Assembly (NCBI RefSeq): GCF_902497555.1
Contig: NZ_CABVGP010000002.1
Coordinates: 1,500,501-1,564,500 of the forward strand
DNA: 64,000 bases
Source: Amycolatopsis camponoti
GTDB lineage: Bacteria > Actinomycetota > Actinomycetes > Mycobacteriales > Pseudonocardiaceae
Reading direction: 5' to 3'
The position numbers were made by a program, and so were the translations under genes. The notes beneath the pieces are model-generated. The model was given only the letters and a program-made list of their open reading frames with translations, had not been told where the DNA came from and did no database searches. Within the stretch, counting starts at the first letter, position 1; each line of letters starts with the position of its first letter. Shown one piece after another: positions 26,655-37,164 of the stretch.

Positions 26655-27656
26655 GTGAACATCGTTTCCGATTCGGCTCGGCGCACCCGCCGGTTCCGCA
26701 TCAGCTCCGTCGAGGTGCTGTGCGCGATCCTGCTGGTCGCGATCCTCGCCCAGGGCCGGCTGCAGCAGGTGTTCGACGTGCCCGCGCTGCGCACGGGCTC
26801 GACCGTGTTCGTCGCCGTCTGCGTGCAGGCGTTGCCGTTCCTCGTGCTGGGCGTGCTGATCAGTGGCGCCATCGCGGCGTTCGTGCCGGCCCGGGTGCTG
26901 GAGAAGGTGCTGCCGAAGCGGGCCGGCGCGGCGGTCGGTGTGGCGGGCCTGGCCGGGGTCGCGCTGCCGGGTTGTGAATGCGCTTCGGTGCCGGTGGCGC
27001 GCCGGCTGATGGGGCAGGGCGTGGCCCCGGCGGCGGCGCTGACGTTCCTCTTGGCGGCGCCGGCGGTGAACCCGGTGGTGCTGGTGGCGACGGCGGTGGC
27101 GTTCCCGGGCCGGCCGGAGATGGTGCTGGCGCGCTTCGCGGGTTCGCTGGCGACGGCGATGGTGATGGGCTGGCTGTGGGCCCGCTGGGGCAAGCTGGAG
27201 TGGATCACTTCGCGGGCGTTGCGGCGCCTGCCCGAGGTGGCGGCCGGGCAGCGGTGGCGGGTGTTCGCGGAGACGGCCCGCACGGACCTGGTGGAGGCGG
27301 GCGGTTTCCTGGTGCTGGGGGCGCTGATCTCGTCGGCGCTGAACGTGCTGGTGCCGGCTCACTGGTTCGGGGTGCTGGGCGACCAGCTGGTGCTGGGCGT
27401 CGTGGTGATGGCGGTGCTGGCGGTGGTGCTGGCGCTGTGCAGCGAGGCGGACGCGTTCGTGGCGGCGTCGCTGACGGCGTTGCCGATGCTGCCGAAGCTG
27501 GTGTTCCTGGTGGTGGGGCCGGCGGTGGACGTGAAGCTGTTCGCGTTGCAGGCGGGCACGTTCGGCCGGTCGTTCGCGGCGCGGTTCGCCCCGGCGACGT
27601 TCGTGGTGGCGATGGCGTGCGCCGTGGTGGCCGGCCTGGTGGTGGGGGTGGCATGA
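26655..27656 (+). CDS. YraQ/UPF0718-family permease
   Basis: About 333 residues with eight or so membrane helices. The family signatures LPGCECASVPVARRLMGQG and LCSEADAFVAASL are both present; their Cys, Glu and Asp residues may contact metal. The gene is coupled to the TIGR03943 gene (ATGA). The same gene pair in Bacillus (ycgR-ycgQ) belongs to the Zur regulon, and here it converges on arsR-zur. GTG 26655 is my choice; translation could begin slightly upstream. Confidence 0.85.
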   Translation: MNIVSDSARRTRRFRISSVEVLCAILLVAILAQGRLQQVFDVPALRTGSTVFVAVCVQALPFLVLGVLISGAIAAFVPARVLEKVLPKRAGAAVGVAGLAGVALPGCECASVPVARRLMGQGVAPAAALTFLLAAPAVNPVVLVATAVAFPGRPEMVLARFAGSLATAMVMGWLWARWGKLEWITSRALRRLPEVAAGQRWRVFAETARTDLVEAGGFLVLGALISSALNVLVPAHWFGVLGDQLVLGVVVMAVLAVVLALCSEADAFVAASLTALPMLPKLVFLVVGPAVDVKLFALQAGTFGRSFAARFAPATFVVAMACAVVAGLVVGVA

Positions 27657-28375
27657 GGCGCGAAACGCAGAACATCCTGCTGATCCTGCTCGGCGGCGCG
27701 CTGGTCAAGATCGCGGTCAACGGCGACTACCTGCGGTACGTCAAGCCGGCGCAGCAACCGTGGATCATCGCCGGCGGAGCGGTGATGGTGCTGCTGGGCG
27801 CGGTCGCGATCGTGCGCGACCTCCTGGCGGCACGGGCGAAAGCGGCTGCCGAGCAGGACCACGGCCACTCTCATTCGGCGCGCCCGGCGTGGCTGCTGCT
27901 GGTGCCGGTGCTGGCGGTCTTCCTGGTCGCCCCGCCCGCACTGGGCGCCGACTCGGTGATCCGCACGGAGGCCCGTGCCCCGGCGAGCGCGGCCGCCGCC
28001 AACGCTGCGGCGTTTCCGCCACTGCCCGCGGGGAACGTGGTACCGCTGACGGTGAACGAGTTCGTCAGCCGAGCAGGCTGGGACGCGGCGGGCACCCTCG
28101 ACAACCGCACGGTCTCGCTGACGGGGTTCGTGGTCCACACGGGCGGCCGCACGCTGCTGGCCCGCCTGGTGATCAGCTGCTGCGCGGCGGACGCGTTCCC
28201 GGTGACGGTCCACCTCCGAGGAGGCGAAGCCGACCACCTCCCGAGCGACGCGTGGATCCGGGTGACGGGCTCGGCCGTCCCCCGCACGGCGACGAAGGAC
28301 AACAGCTACACGCCGGACTTCACGTTGGCTTCGATCACGACGGTCCCGACGCCCAAGGACCCTTACGAGTACTGA
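27653..28375 (+). CDS. TIGR03943/DUF1980 family protein
   Basis: A 240-residue protein. Two N-terminal helices (about 5-20 and 35-55) are followed by a His-rich loop DHGHSHS, a third helix and an extracytoplasmic C-terminal domain with VSLTGFVVHTGGRTLLARLV and a CCAAD motif. The family partners UPF0718 permeases. The His and Cys residues fit a metal-handling role, most likely zinc given the adjacent regulators; this is inference. Confidence 0.82.
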   Translation: MRRETQNILLILLGGALVKIAVNGDYLRYVKPAQQPWIIAGGAVMVLLGAVAIVRDLLAARAKAAAEQDHGHSHSARPAWLLLVPVLAVFLVAPPALGADSVIRTEARAPASAAAANAAAFPPLPAGNVVPLTVNEFVSRAGWDAAGTLDNRTVSLTGFVVHTGGRTLLARLVISCCAADAFPVTVHLRGGEADHLPSDAWIRVTGSAVPRTATKDNSYTPDFTLASITTVPTPKDPYEY

Positions 28376-28514
28376 GCCGGGGAGCCGCTGGCCCGGTGTG
28401 GGCGGGGTGGGCGAGGCCGCGTCGAGACCTGGGACCGAGGCGGCCCGATGTCCGCGTCGGCCTGGGACTTCCTGCGATCGCCGGTGCCGGATCAGCGCGA
28501 CCCTGAAGCCCGCG

Positions 28515-28928
28515 TCAGTGCTCCCCGCAGGTCCCCGTGATCTCCACCGTGTGCGAGATCTCCGAAAAGCCGTGCTCGGCGGCGATCTTCTCCGCCCAGC
28601 GCTCCACCGCCGGCCCCTCGACCTCGACCGTCCGGCCGCACAGGCGGCACACCAGGTGATGGTGGTGGTGCGCCGAGCAGCGGCGGTAGATCGCCTCGCC
28701 CGAGTCCGTCCTCAGCACGTCGATCTCGCCGGCCTCCGACAGCGACTGCAGCGTGCGGTAAACCGTCGTCAGGCCGATTCCGTCGCCGCGTTTGCGCAGC
28801 TCGTCGTGCAGTTCCTGGGCCGACCGGAAGTCGTCGACGGTGCTCAGCAGCTCGACGACCGCCGCACGCTGGCGGGTCGATCGGCGCCCGGGCACCGGGG
28901 CCTGGCTGCGCGGTACGACGGCGTTCAT
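28515..28928 (-). CDS. zur: Fur-family zinc uptake regulator
   Basis: A 137-residue Fur-family protein. Winged helix: RRSTRQRAAVVELLSTVDDF then TTVYRTLQSLSEAGEID. The metal region RCSAHHHHHLVCRLCG has CxxC at 94-97 and a cluster of His, with a third Cys at 134 near the end (GTCGEH). The coupling to an ArsR/SmtB gene and the position before glyS match furB/zur-smtB of M. tuberculosis (Rv2359-Rv2358), supporting Zur over Fur. ATG overlaps the arsR stop (TGATG). Confidence 0.9.
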   Translation of the reverse strand: MNAVVPRSQAPVPGRRSTRQRAAVVELLSTVDDFRSAQELHDELRKRGDGIGLTTVYRTLQSLSEAGEIDVLRTDSGEAIYRRCSAHHHHHLVCRLCGRTVEVEGPAVERWAEKIAAEHGFSEISHTVEITGTCGEH

Positions 28929-29317
28929 CACTTTCCTTCCTGCACGTGGGCGACGGCGTCGACGACGATGTGCGCCAGGTGGTCGTCGGCGAGCCGGTAC
29001 ACGACCTCGCGGCCGCGACGCTCGCCCTGGACCACCCCCGCGGTCTTCAGCACCCGCAGGTGCTGGCTGATCAGCGGCTGGGCGACGTCGAGGGCGTCCA
29101 CCAGCTCGTGCACGCACCGGTCGGCCGCGCGCAGCTGCAGCACGATCGCGATCCGGACCGGGGCCGCCAGCGCGCGCAACAGGTCGCCCGCGTCGTTCAG
29201 GACCGACGCGGGCGGGTGGGCCGGGGTCCCGGCCGGTACCGGAGCGCACTCCGCGAGGCCCGGCTGGGCGCCACCTCCGGTGACTGTCGCCATTCCCGCC
29301 TCCACGCTGCTCGTCAT
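28928..29317 (-). CDS. ArsR/SmtB-family zinc-responsive repressor
   Basis: A 129-residue ArsR protein. The recognition helix region is VAQPLISQHLRVLKTAGVV. The last helix holds Asp111, His113, His124 and Glu127, spaced D-x-H-x10-H-x2-E exactly as in the alpha-5 zinc site of SmtB and CzrA. A Cys-Val-His at 68-70 near helix 3 could form an additional site. First gene of the two-gene operon with zur; zinc should release it from DNA and allow zur expression. Confidence 0.9.
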   Translation of the reverse strand: MTSSVEAGMATVTGGGAQPGLAECAPVPAGTPAHPPASVLNDAGDLLRALAAPVRIAIVLQLRAADRCVHELVDALDVAQPLISQHLRVLKTAGVVQGERRGREVVYRLADDHLAHIVVDAVAHVQEGK

Positions 29318-29348
29318 CGCCGCCGCCGACCATGAATTCCGTAGTCAT

Positions 29349-29362
29349 TGCCGATAACGGCA
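29349..29362. promoter_or_regulatory. inverted repeat upstream of arsR-zur
   Basis: TGCCG-ATAA-CGGCA lies 31 bases before the arsR start, in the right place for autorepression. Its core matches the repeat at 26554-26571 in 10 of 12 bases. No resemblance to the AT-rich Zur boxes of Streptomyces was seen. Confidence 0.4.
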
Positions 29363-29570
29363 CCACCCATCCTAGTGTTCCCCCGGGTAGCACCCGCTCC
29401 GTCACCGCGCACTGCGGACTACGGCCGGTCGTACTCCCCCATTCGGGTGAGTTCGTGGGGAATTGCCTCTTCGGCTTCGCAAGTAGTGGCCGACGGTGCA
29501 AGGTTGTCGCGGAGCGTTTCGTCGCTATCTCGTACGCTGGCGACCCGCCCGAGCAGAGCAGTGGGGAGAC

Positions 29571-30656
29571 ATGACCCGTTTCGTGACGAAAGCAGCCGCA
29601 CTGACGGCCGTTCTCTTCCCGCTGGTCGGCGCCGGGGCGGCCGGGGCGCAGAGCCAGGCCGTCGACGAGAAGACCGGGCCGGTCTCGTTCGCGAACATCG
29701 CGTCGATCCGGATCGGCGGCGAAGGCCAGCACGGCGGCGCCCTGATCACCGAGACCCAGCGCTCCCCGCTGCTGCCCGGCCAGTCGAAGCTCGGCACGGA
29801 CCGCGTCACGGTCCCCAAGGACGACGGCGAGCGCGCGACCTTCGGCGGGCACTACCAGATCGACCTCGGCCGCTACAGCGGCGGCAACCCGTACCCGGCG
29901 GGCGTCGCGAGCCGGGACCACAACGTCGTCGCCGCGCTGCAGGCGACCACCGTGCCCACCGCCGTCGCCGAGACCAGCTACGCGCTGCGCGACAACTGGC
30001 AGGGCGGCGCGAAGGCGGCCGACAACACCGTGCTCGTGCTCGAAGGCGCGAAGACGGCGGTGGACTGCACCGGGCCGGCGAAGCTCACCGGCACCACGTC
30101 GGTGACCCGGCTCTGGGTGCGCCAGGGCGGCGGCCTCGGCATCGTCCCGATGCCCGGCGGCAACGCCGGCCTCGAGCTGCAGAACCTGCGGCTCGGCCCG
30201 CCCGGCGACATCACGAACGCGAGCAAGGACACGACGGTCTCCGACCTCAAGCTGACCCGCGTCGGCGCGTTCGACCAGCTGATCCGCCAGGACGGCTGGC
30301 GAGGCGGCGACTACACCGCCGTCGCCGGCTGGCGCGTCGAGATCACCACCCACGTCAAGGACGCGGCGGGCGCCGCGCTGCAGGACGTGCAGACGAACAT
30401 CGTGCTCGGCGGGGTCAGCTGCTCGGTGCCGAAGGGGTTCGTCGCGAAGGCCTCGGGCGGCACCGGCGGCGGCACGAGCGCGACGCAGGCCGCGGTGCCG
30501 ACGCAGGTCCCGGCCGGGTACCTCGGCGCGGCCGCGCCCGACACGGGCAGTGACGGCTCGCGCGTCCCGCTCGGCATCGGCCTGCTCTTCGGCGGGGTGT
30601 TCTTCGGGGCCGTCGCGCTGCTGCTCGGCCGGCGCCGCAAGTCCGGGACGGACTAG
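29571..30656 (+). CDS. secreted protein with C-terminal sortase-type sorting signal
   Basis: A 361-residue protein with a signal peptide (MTRFVTKAAALTAVLF, cleavage near AGAQS), a ~290-residue exported domain I do not recognise, and a sorting signal: APDTG at 322-326, hydrophobic helix (about 333-352) and the tail GRRRKSGTD. Pro-Asp-Thr-Gly is a variant of LPxTG. The exported part contains two Cys (CTG near 165 and SCS near 284). The sortase gene starts on the next base after its stop, so this is the likely substrate of the pair downstream. Confidence 0.85.
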   Translation: MTRFVTKAAALTAVLFPLVGAGAAGAQSQAVDEKTGPVSFANIASIRIGGEGQHGGALITETQRSPLLPGQSKLGTDRVTVPKDDGERATFGGHYQIDLGRYSGGNPYPAGVASRDHNVVAALQATTVPTAVAETSYALRDNWQGGAKAADNTVLVLEGAKTAVDCTGPAKLTGTTSVTRLWVRQGGGLGIVPMPGGNAGLELQNLRLGPPGDITNASKDTTVSDLKLTRVGAFDQLIRQDGWRGGDYTAVAGWRVEITTHVKDAAGAALQDVQTNIVLGGVSCSVPKGFVAKASGGTGGGTSATQAAVPTQVPAGYLGAAAPDTGSDGSRVPLGIGLLFGGVFFGAVALLLGRRRKSGTD

Positions 30657-31295
30657 GTGCTGCGCACCGGGCTGGCCGCCGTCTCGGCGGCGCTGGCCGT
30701 GGCCGCTTTCGCGGCCGGTGTCATCCTGCTGACCTGGTTGCCGCCCGAGCCGGCGGCGCTCGCCGCGCCCCCGCCCGGTTCGCTGCCGGGGGAGAACGCG
30801 GCCCCGGCCGTGCTGCCCGCGGACAGCGAGTCCGCCGCGCAGCAGCGCCCGGGCACGGTCCGGCTGCCCGGCGGCGCCACCGCCCGCCTGGTCCGGACGG
30901 AGCTCACCGACCGCGGCGTCCTCCCGATCCCGCGCGGCCTGGGCGACGCCGCCTGGTGGGGCGCCAAGCTGGGCGCGGCCCAGGGCGCGGCGCTGCTGTC
31001 CGGCCACGTGAACTGGGAAGGGCAGCGGGGTCCGTTCGACGAGCTCTGGCGCATGCGTGACGGCGACCAGGTGAGCGTGGTCGACGCGCGGGGTGGCCGC
31101 TGGGTCTACCGCGTCGACGACGTCGTGACGCTCCCGAAGGAGACGCTGCCGGAGCAGGCCGCGAAGTGGTTCGGCCAGGACGGCCCGCACCGCCTGGTCC
31201 TGGTGACCTGCGGCGGCGACTACGTCGGCGGCACCGAGGGCTACGACGAGAACCGCCTGGTCACGGCCACGCTGGTGACGCGCCCCACCGGCTGA
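30657..31295 (+). CDS. class E/F-like sortase
   Basis: A 212-residue sortase: N-terminal membrane anchor (about 7-27), disordered Pro/Ala linker and catalytic domain with His117 in LSGHVNW, Cys185 in LVTCGGDY and Arg200 in ENRLV. GTG start directly abuts the preceding stop. Family members transpeptidate surface proteins onto cell-wall precursors. Confidence 0.9.
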   Translation: MLRTGLAAVSAALAVAAFAAGVILLTWLPPEPAALAAPPPGSLPGENAAPAVLPADSESAAQQRPGTVRLPGGATARLVRTELTDRGVLPIPRGLGDAAWWGAKLGAAQGAALLSGHVNWEGQRGPFDELWRMRDGDQVSVVDARGGRWVYRVDDVVTLPKETLPEQAAKWFGQDGPHRLVLVTCGGDYVGGTEGYDENRLVTATLVTRPTG

Positions 31296-31375
31296 CCGGA
31301 TCCGGTGCAACCTCCTTCGCCGGCCGCCGCATGTGTGTCTTCGCAACGGCACGGACAGCGAAGGAGCACAGGCGC

Positions 31376-32029
31376 ATGCAGGAGCAGAACCCGGCGGAAC
31401 CGAAGAAGGGCCCCGGCCGCTGGTGGATCGTCGGCGTCGCCGGCGCCTTCCTGGTCGCGGCGCTCGTCGCCACGCTGCTCATCTTCACCGGAAAGGATGA
31501 ACCCGCCGGCGCGAACGGCACGACCACGCCCGTGGCGGCCGCGGAACAGCCCGCCGGCCGGCAGGCGGAGCCGGACACCGGCCGGGCGCCCGCGCAGCTG
31601 TCCCTGCCCGGTGGCGGTGCCGCGAAGCTCGTCCAGGAGGACCTCGACGACGCGGGCGCCCTCAAGATCCCCGAGGGCCTCGACGAAGCCGCCTGGTGGG
31701 GCGCGAAGCTCGGCGCCGACCACGGTGTCGCGCTGCTGTCCGGGCACGTGAACTGGAAGGGAAAGAAAGGCCCGTTCAACGAGCTCTGGCAGGTCAAGCA
31801 GGGTCAGGAGGTCAAGCTGACCGACGCCGCCGGCGGTGCCTGGGTCTACCGGGTCGACGCGACCGAGACCATCCACAAGTCCGAGCTGGCCGGCCGGTCG
31901 GAGCAGCTGTTCGACCCGGACGGCCCGCACAAGCTGCTCCTGGTCACCTGCGGGGGCGAGTACGTCGGCGGCAGCGAGGGCTACGAGGACAACCGCGTCG
32001 TGACGGCGTCGCTGGTGTCGCGGCCGTAG
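31376..32029 (+). CDS. class E/F-like sortase, second copy
   Basis: A 217-residue paralogue of the preceding sortase. Anchor near 17-38, linker, then His124, Cys192 and Arg207 in the same motifs ([22 protein letters not shown]). Oddly, its linker carries EPDTG at 65-69, the same PDTG core as the sorting motif of the substrate gene. ATG 31376 has AAGGAG nine bases upstream. Tandem duplication is evident from shared catalytic-domain sequence. Confidence 0.9.
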   Translation: MQEQNPAEPKKGPGRWWIVGVAGAFLVAALVATLLIFTGKDEPAGANGTTTPVAAAEQPAGRQAEPDTGRAPAQLSLPGGGAAKLVQEDLDDAGALKIPEGLDEAAWWGAKLGADHGVALLSGHVNWKGKKGPFNELWQVKQGQEVKLTDAAGGAWVYRVDATETIHKSELAGRSEQLFDPDGPHKLLLVTCGGEYVGGSEGYEDNRVVTASLVSRP

Positions 32030-32117
32030 GTTCACCTGCGCGAAAAGCGGTGGGCACCGGCGGATACCCTGGACGTTCCAGTCAGACAACCGTCCCGCAA
32101 GCTTTCCGGAGCGTGGA

Positions 32118-33506
<1,389 letters not shown>

Positions 33507-33516
33507 ACCGCTTTCC

Positions 33517-33555
33517 CGCCGAAGCCGCCCCGCACCCCGCGGGGCGGCTTCGGCG
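33517..33555. terminator. glyS terminator hairpin
   Basis: A perfect 17-base stem (CGCCGAAGCCGCCCCGC at 33517-33533 with 33539-33555) closes a 5-base loop ACCCC, 10 bases after the glyS stop. There is no U-tract. Confidence 0.8.
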
Positions 33556-33637
33556 CGTTCCACCCCTGACACCTGTCACCCCCAGGTCGTGACGCACGGT
33601 CTGGGAACCCGGGCCGCCCGGGCGGCAGCCTGGGGAC

Positions 33638-34570
33638 ATGCGAGAAACAGACATCCAGGCGGTGGCGGCGGGGGCCGCGATCCACCTCACCGGCCTGCGG
33701 AAGCACTACGGGGACGTCCACGCGGTCGACGGCGTCGACCTCACGATCGCCCCGGGCGAGGTGGTCGCCCTGCTCGGCCCCAACGGCGCCGGCAAGTCCA
33801 CCACCGTCGACATGATCCTCGGCCTCAGCACGCCGGACAGCGGCGAAGTGCGCGTCTTCGGCCGCAAGCCGATCGACGCCGTCCGCGCCGGCCTGATCGG
33901 CGCGATGCTGCAGGGCGGCGCCCTGATGGACGACCTGACCGTCGCCGAGACCGTCGGCATGGTCGCGGCCCTGCACCGCCGGCCGATGCCGGTCGCCGAA
34001 GCGCTGCGCGCCGCCGGCGTCGAAGAGCTGGCCGGCCGCCGCGCCAACAAGCTGTCCGGCGGGCAGAAGCAGCGCGTGCGGTTCGCCGTCGCCCTGGTCA
34101 GCAACCCCGACCTGCTCATCCTCGACGAGCCGACCGCCGCGATGGACGTCGGCACCCGGCGCGAGTTCTGGCAGTCGATGTACGCCTTCACCGAGTCCGG
34201 CCGCACGGTCCTGTTCGCCACGCACTACCTCGAAGAGGCCGAAGAGTTCGCCGACCGGGTCGTGCTGATGCGCCGTGGCCGCGTCGTCGCGGACGGGTCG
34301 GTCGCCGAGGTCCGCGCGCTGGCCGGCGGCCGCACGCTGCGGGCCGCCGTCCCGGGCGTCACCGAAGCCGTCGTCGCGGCGCTGCCCGGCGTCAAGGAGT
34401 TCGAGCTGCGCGGCGACCGCGTCGCGATCTCCACCGCCGACTCGGACGCGACGCTGTGGGCGCTCAAAGCCGCGGTGCCCGCCGTGCACGACGTCGAGAT
34501 CAGCGCCGTCGGCCTCGAAGGCGCCTTCCTCTCCCTGACCGCCGACGAGACCCCGGAGTCCGTGCGATGA
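33638..34570 (+). CDS. ABC transporter ATP-binding protein
   Basis: A 310-residue ATPase of the drug/lipid exporter type. Walker A GPNGAGKST at 47-55, signature LSGGQKQR, Walker B LLILDEPTAAMD and a regulatory C-terminal extension of ~80 residues. Coupled to the permease gene (ATGA). With the two-component genes just downstream it forms an exporter-sensor-regulator cassette. Confidence 0.92.
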   Translation: MRETDIQAVAAGAAIHLTGLRKHYGDVHAVDGVDLTIAPGEVVALLGPNGAGKSTTVDMILGLSTPDSGEVRVFGRKPIDAVRAGLIGAMLQGGALMDDLTVAETVGMVAALHRRPMPVAEALRAAGVEELAGRRANKLSGGQKQRVRFAVALVSNPDLLILDEPTAAMDVGTRREFWQSMYAFTESGRTVLFATHYLEEAEEFADRVVLMRRGRVVADGSVAEVRALAGGRTLRAAVPGVTEAVVAALPGVKEFELRGDRVAISTADSDATLWALKAAVPAVHDVEISAVGLEGAFLSLTADETPESVR

Positions 34571-35307
34571 ACGCCACCTACCTGCTCACCGAGATCCGCC
34601 GGAACTTCCGGGCGCCGCGGTTCCTGATCTTCGTCGTCGCCTTCCCGGTGCTGATGTTCCTGTTGCAGGCCAACGTCTTCACCAAGTCGTCCGATCCGGA
34701 GCACGCGCAGATCGTGGCCGTGATCATGATCAACATGATGACGTTCGGCGCGTTCGCCGCCGCGACGAACAGCGGCGCCCGGCTCGCGCTGGAGCGGGCC
34801 GCGGGCTGGCAGCGTCAGCTGCGCCTGACCCCGCTGACCGGCAGCGGCTACCTGGCCGGCAAGGGCGTCTCCGGCCTGCTCGTCGGGCTGCCCGCGCTGA
34901 TCCTCGTGCCGGCGCTCGCCGTGGTGGGCGAAGGGGTGCACCTCGACGCCGCGGGCTGGGTCCGGATCTTCGCCGGCGTCTGGCTCGGCACGATCCCGCT
35001 GGTGCTGCTCGGGCTGCTGCTCGGCCAGTTCGGCACGCCGGAGTCGATGCAGCCGATCAACATGCTGGTCACCCTCGGCATGGGCTTCCTGGGCGGGCTG
35101 TGGATCCCGATCGAGACGATGCCGGGCTGGATGCACGACGTCGCCCAGATCATGCCGACGTACTGGGTGCTGCAGCTGGCGCGGCCCGCGGTGACCACGG
35201 ACATGGTCGTGTCGCTGCCGACCGCCGTGGGCGTGCTCGCGGCGTGGACCGTCGTGCTCGGGGCCCTTGTGATCAGGCGTTACTGTAAGGACAGCGCCCG
35301 GGTCTGA
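34567..35307 (+). CDS. ABC-2 type permease
   Basis: A 246-residue protein with about six membrane helices and the ABC-2 motif region GFLGGLWIPIETMPGWMHDV. It partners the ATPase encoded immediately upstream. Substrate not evident; peptide antibiotics or lipids are typical for this subfamily. Confidence 0.9.
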   Translation: MNATYLLTEIRRNFRAPRFLIFVVAFPVLMFLLQANVFTKSSDPEHAQIVAVIMINMMTFGAFAAATNSGARLALERAAGWQRQLRLTPLTGSGYLAGKGVSGLLVGLPALILVPALAVVGEGVHLDAAGWVRIFAGVWLGTIPLVLLGLLLGQFGTPESMQPINMLVTLGMGFLGGLWIPIETMPGWMHDVAQIMPTYWVLQLARPAVTTDMVVSLPTAVGVLAAWTVVLGALVIRRYCKDSARV

Positions 35308-35324
35308 GGGCCGGGGACAGGGGA

Positions 35325-36539
35325 ATGGGAACGGCGATGGCCAAGGACGAGGCGCAGAAGTACGGGCTGGGCAGCCGCGAGACGTGGTGGGAGGACCCGC
35401 CGCCCAACCGCGGCAAGAGCGGGCCGGACAAGTTCCGGTGGCCGTTCCTGTCGATCGTGTTCACCCTGCCCTACCTGATCCCGGTGACGAAGTCGCTGCT
35501 GGCCGTGGACCGGGTGACGCCCGGCGTGGTGGCGCTGTGGGTGCTCGTCTACGGCGTCGCGGTGTCCTACGCGCTCTTCCCGGTGGCGTTCGACCGCGGC
35601 CGCCCGTTCCGGTTCGCCTACAGCGTGTGGATGCTCGCCCTGGGCCTGACGGTGGTCGCCGCGACGCACACCAACCCGTTCGTCCTGCTCTACGGCACCG
35701 CCGCGCTGGTGTTCCTGCTGCCGCTGGCGTGGGTGGTGCTCCTCGACGGCGCGGCGCTGCTGGTCGCGGCGGTGATCCTGCTGGTGAACGGCCGGTTCGG
35801 CGACAACTGGGGCGACCTGGTCACCGTCGGGTCGGTGACGATGGCGATGTTCTTCATGTCCAGCCTGGTCCGGGCGGTCCGGCGGCTGCAGCTGGCCAAC
35901 GAGGAGATCGCCACGCTCGCGGTGGCGAACGAACGCGAGCGCGTCGCCCGTGACCTGCACGACCTGCTCGGGCACAGCCTCACCACGATCACCGTCAAGG
36001 CGGGGCTGGCCCGGCGGGTGCTGGAAAGCTCGGGGGACATCCCGCGCGCGGTCGAGGAGATCCGCGAGGTCGAGGGCCTCACCCGCAGTGCGCTGTCCGA
36101 CGTCCGCGCCACCGTGTCGGAGTACCGCGAGGTGTCGCTGTCGGCCGAGATCGTCGGCGCCCGGGCCGCGTTGCGGGCCGCGGAGATCGACGCCGACCTG
36201 CCGCACGCGGTCGACAACGTGCGGCCCGAGCTCCAGAGCGTCTTCGGCTACGTGCTGCGCGAGGCCGTGACGAACGTGCTGCGGCACTCCGGTGCCAAGC
36301 TGGTCAGGGTGAAGCTGGGGGACACCTGGCTGGAGGTCGAGGACGACGGCACCGCGACCGAGGTCGTGCCGGGCAACGGCCTGCGCGGGCTCACCGAGCG
36401 GCTCGCCGCGGTGGGGGGCACGGTACGCGCGTCGGCGCGGTCCGGGGGAGGATTGACGGTGCGGGCGGAGGTTCCGCTGCCCGAATCCCGCGCGGCCGCT
36501 CCGGTCGTGCGCGCCGAACCCGCGGGAGGACTCGCTTGA
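35325..36539 (+). CDS. NarL/DesK-type sensor histidine kinase
   Basis: A 404-residue kinase. A cytoplasmic N-terminal ~40 residues precede about five membrane helices (45-180), a dimerisation helix with ERVARDLHDLLGHSLTT (His212) and HATPase_c with REAVTNVLRHS and GNGLRGLTERL. No large extracytoplasmic domain, so it probably senses the membrane. TTGA overlap links it to the response regulator. It lies directly after an ABC exporter, a common drug-sensing arrangement. Confidence 0.92.
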   Translation: MGTAMAKDEAQKYGLGSRETWWEDPPPNRGKSGPDKFRWPFLSIVFTLPYLIPVTKSLLAVDRVTPGVVALWVLVYGVAVSYALFPVAFDRGRPFRFAYSVWMLALGLTVVAATHTNPFVLLYGTAALVFLLPLAWVVLLDGAALLVAAVILLVNGRFGDNWGDLVTVGSVTMAMFFMSSLVRAVRRLQLANEEIATLAVANERERVARDLHDLLGHSLTTITVKAGLARRVLESSGDIPRAVEEIREVEGLTRSALSDVRATVSEYREVSLSAEIVGARAALRAAEIDADLPHAVDNVRPELQSVFGYVLREAVTNVLRHSGAKLVRVKLGDTWLEVEDDGTATEVVPGNGLRGLTERLAAVGGTVRASARSGGGLTVRAEVPLPESRAAAPVVRAEPAGGLA

Positions 36540-37141
36540 TCCGGGTGTTGCTGGCCGACGACCAGGCCATGGTGCGCGGCGCGCTGGCGACCGTGCTCGG
36601 CCTCGAATCGGACATCGAGGTGGTCGGGCAGGTCGGCTCGGGTGACGAGGTGGTGGCCGCCGCGCGCGAGACCGAGCCCGACGTCGCCCTCCTCGACGTG
36701 CAGATGCCGGGCAAGGACGGGCTCGAGGCGGCGGCCGACCTCCGGGCCGCGCTGCCGTCGTGCCGGGTGATCATCTGCACGACGTTCGGCCGTCCCGGCT
36801 ACCTTGCCCGCGCGATGGCGGCGGGCGCGGCCGGGTTCGTGGTCAAGGACGCCCCGCCCGAACAGCTCGTCGAGGCCGTCCGTCGAGTCCACAGTGGACT
36901 CCGGGTGGTCGACCCGGCGCTGGCCGCCGAATCGCTGGCCACCGGCGCCAGCCCGCTCACCGGAAGGGAGCGGGATGTGCTGCGGGAGGCCAAGGACGGC
37001 AGCACGGTGGCCGACGTCGCTCGCGCGCTCCACCTGTCGGAAGGGACCGTCCGCAACCACCTGTCCGCGGCGATCGGCAAGACCGGCGCCCGGACGCGGG
37101 CCGAGGCGGTGCGGGTTTCCGAGGAGCGCGGCTGGCTCTGA
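36536..37141 (+). CDS. NarL/FixJ-family response regulator
   Basis: A 201-residue regulator with receiver (DD at 8-9, Asp54 in LLDVQMPGKDG) and LuxR-type HTH (LTGRERDVLREAKDGSTVAD, then LSEGTVRNHLSAAI). TTG start, coupled to the kinase gene. Likely controls the adjacent ABC exporter. Confidence 0.93.
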   Translation: MIRVLLADDQAMVRGALATVLGLESDIEVVGQVGSGDEVVAAARETEPDVALLDVQMPGKDGLEAAADLRAALPSCRVIICTTFGRPGYLARAMAAGAAGFVVKDAPPEQLVEAVRRVHSGLRVVDPALAAESLATGASPLTGRERDVLREAKDGSTVADVARALHLSEGTVRNHLSAAIGKTGARTRAEAVRVSEERGWL

Positions 37142-37164
37142 GCGGCCGGCGGCCTTCTGACAAG

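Noticed and set aside
28515..31352. A minus-strand frame of 945 residues through the sorted protein and first sortase
   Set aside because: Only its last ~137 residues, the Zur gene, are real; the rest is antisense to better-supported genes.
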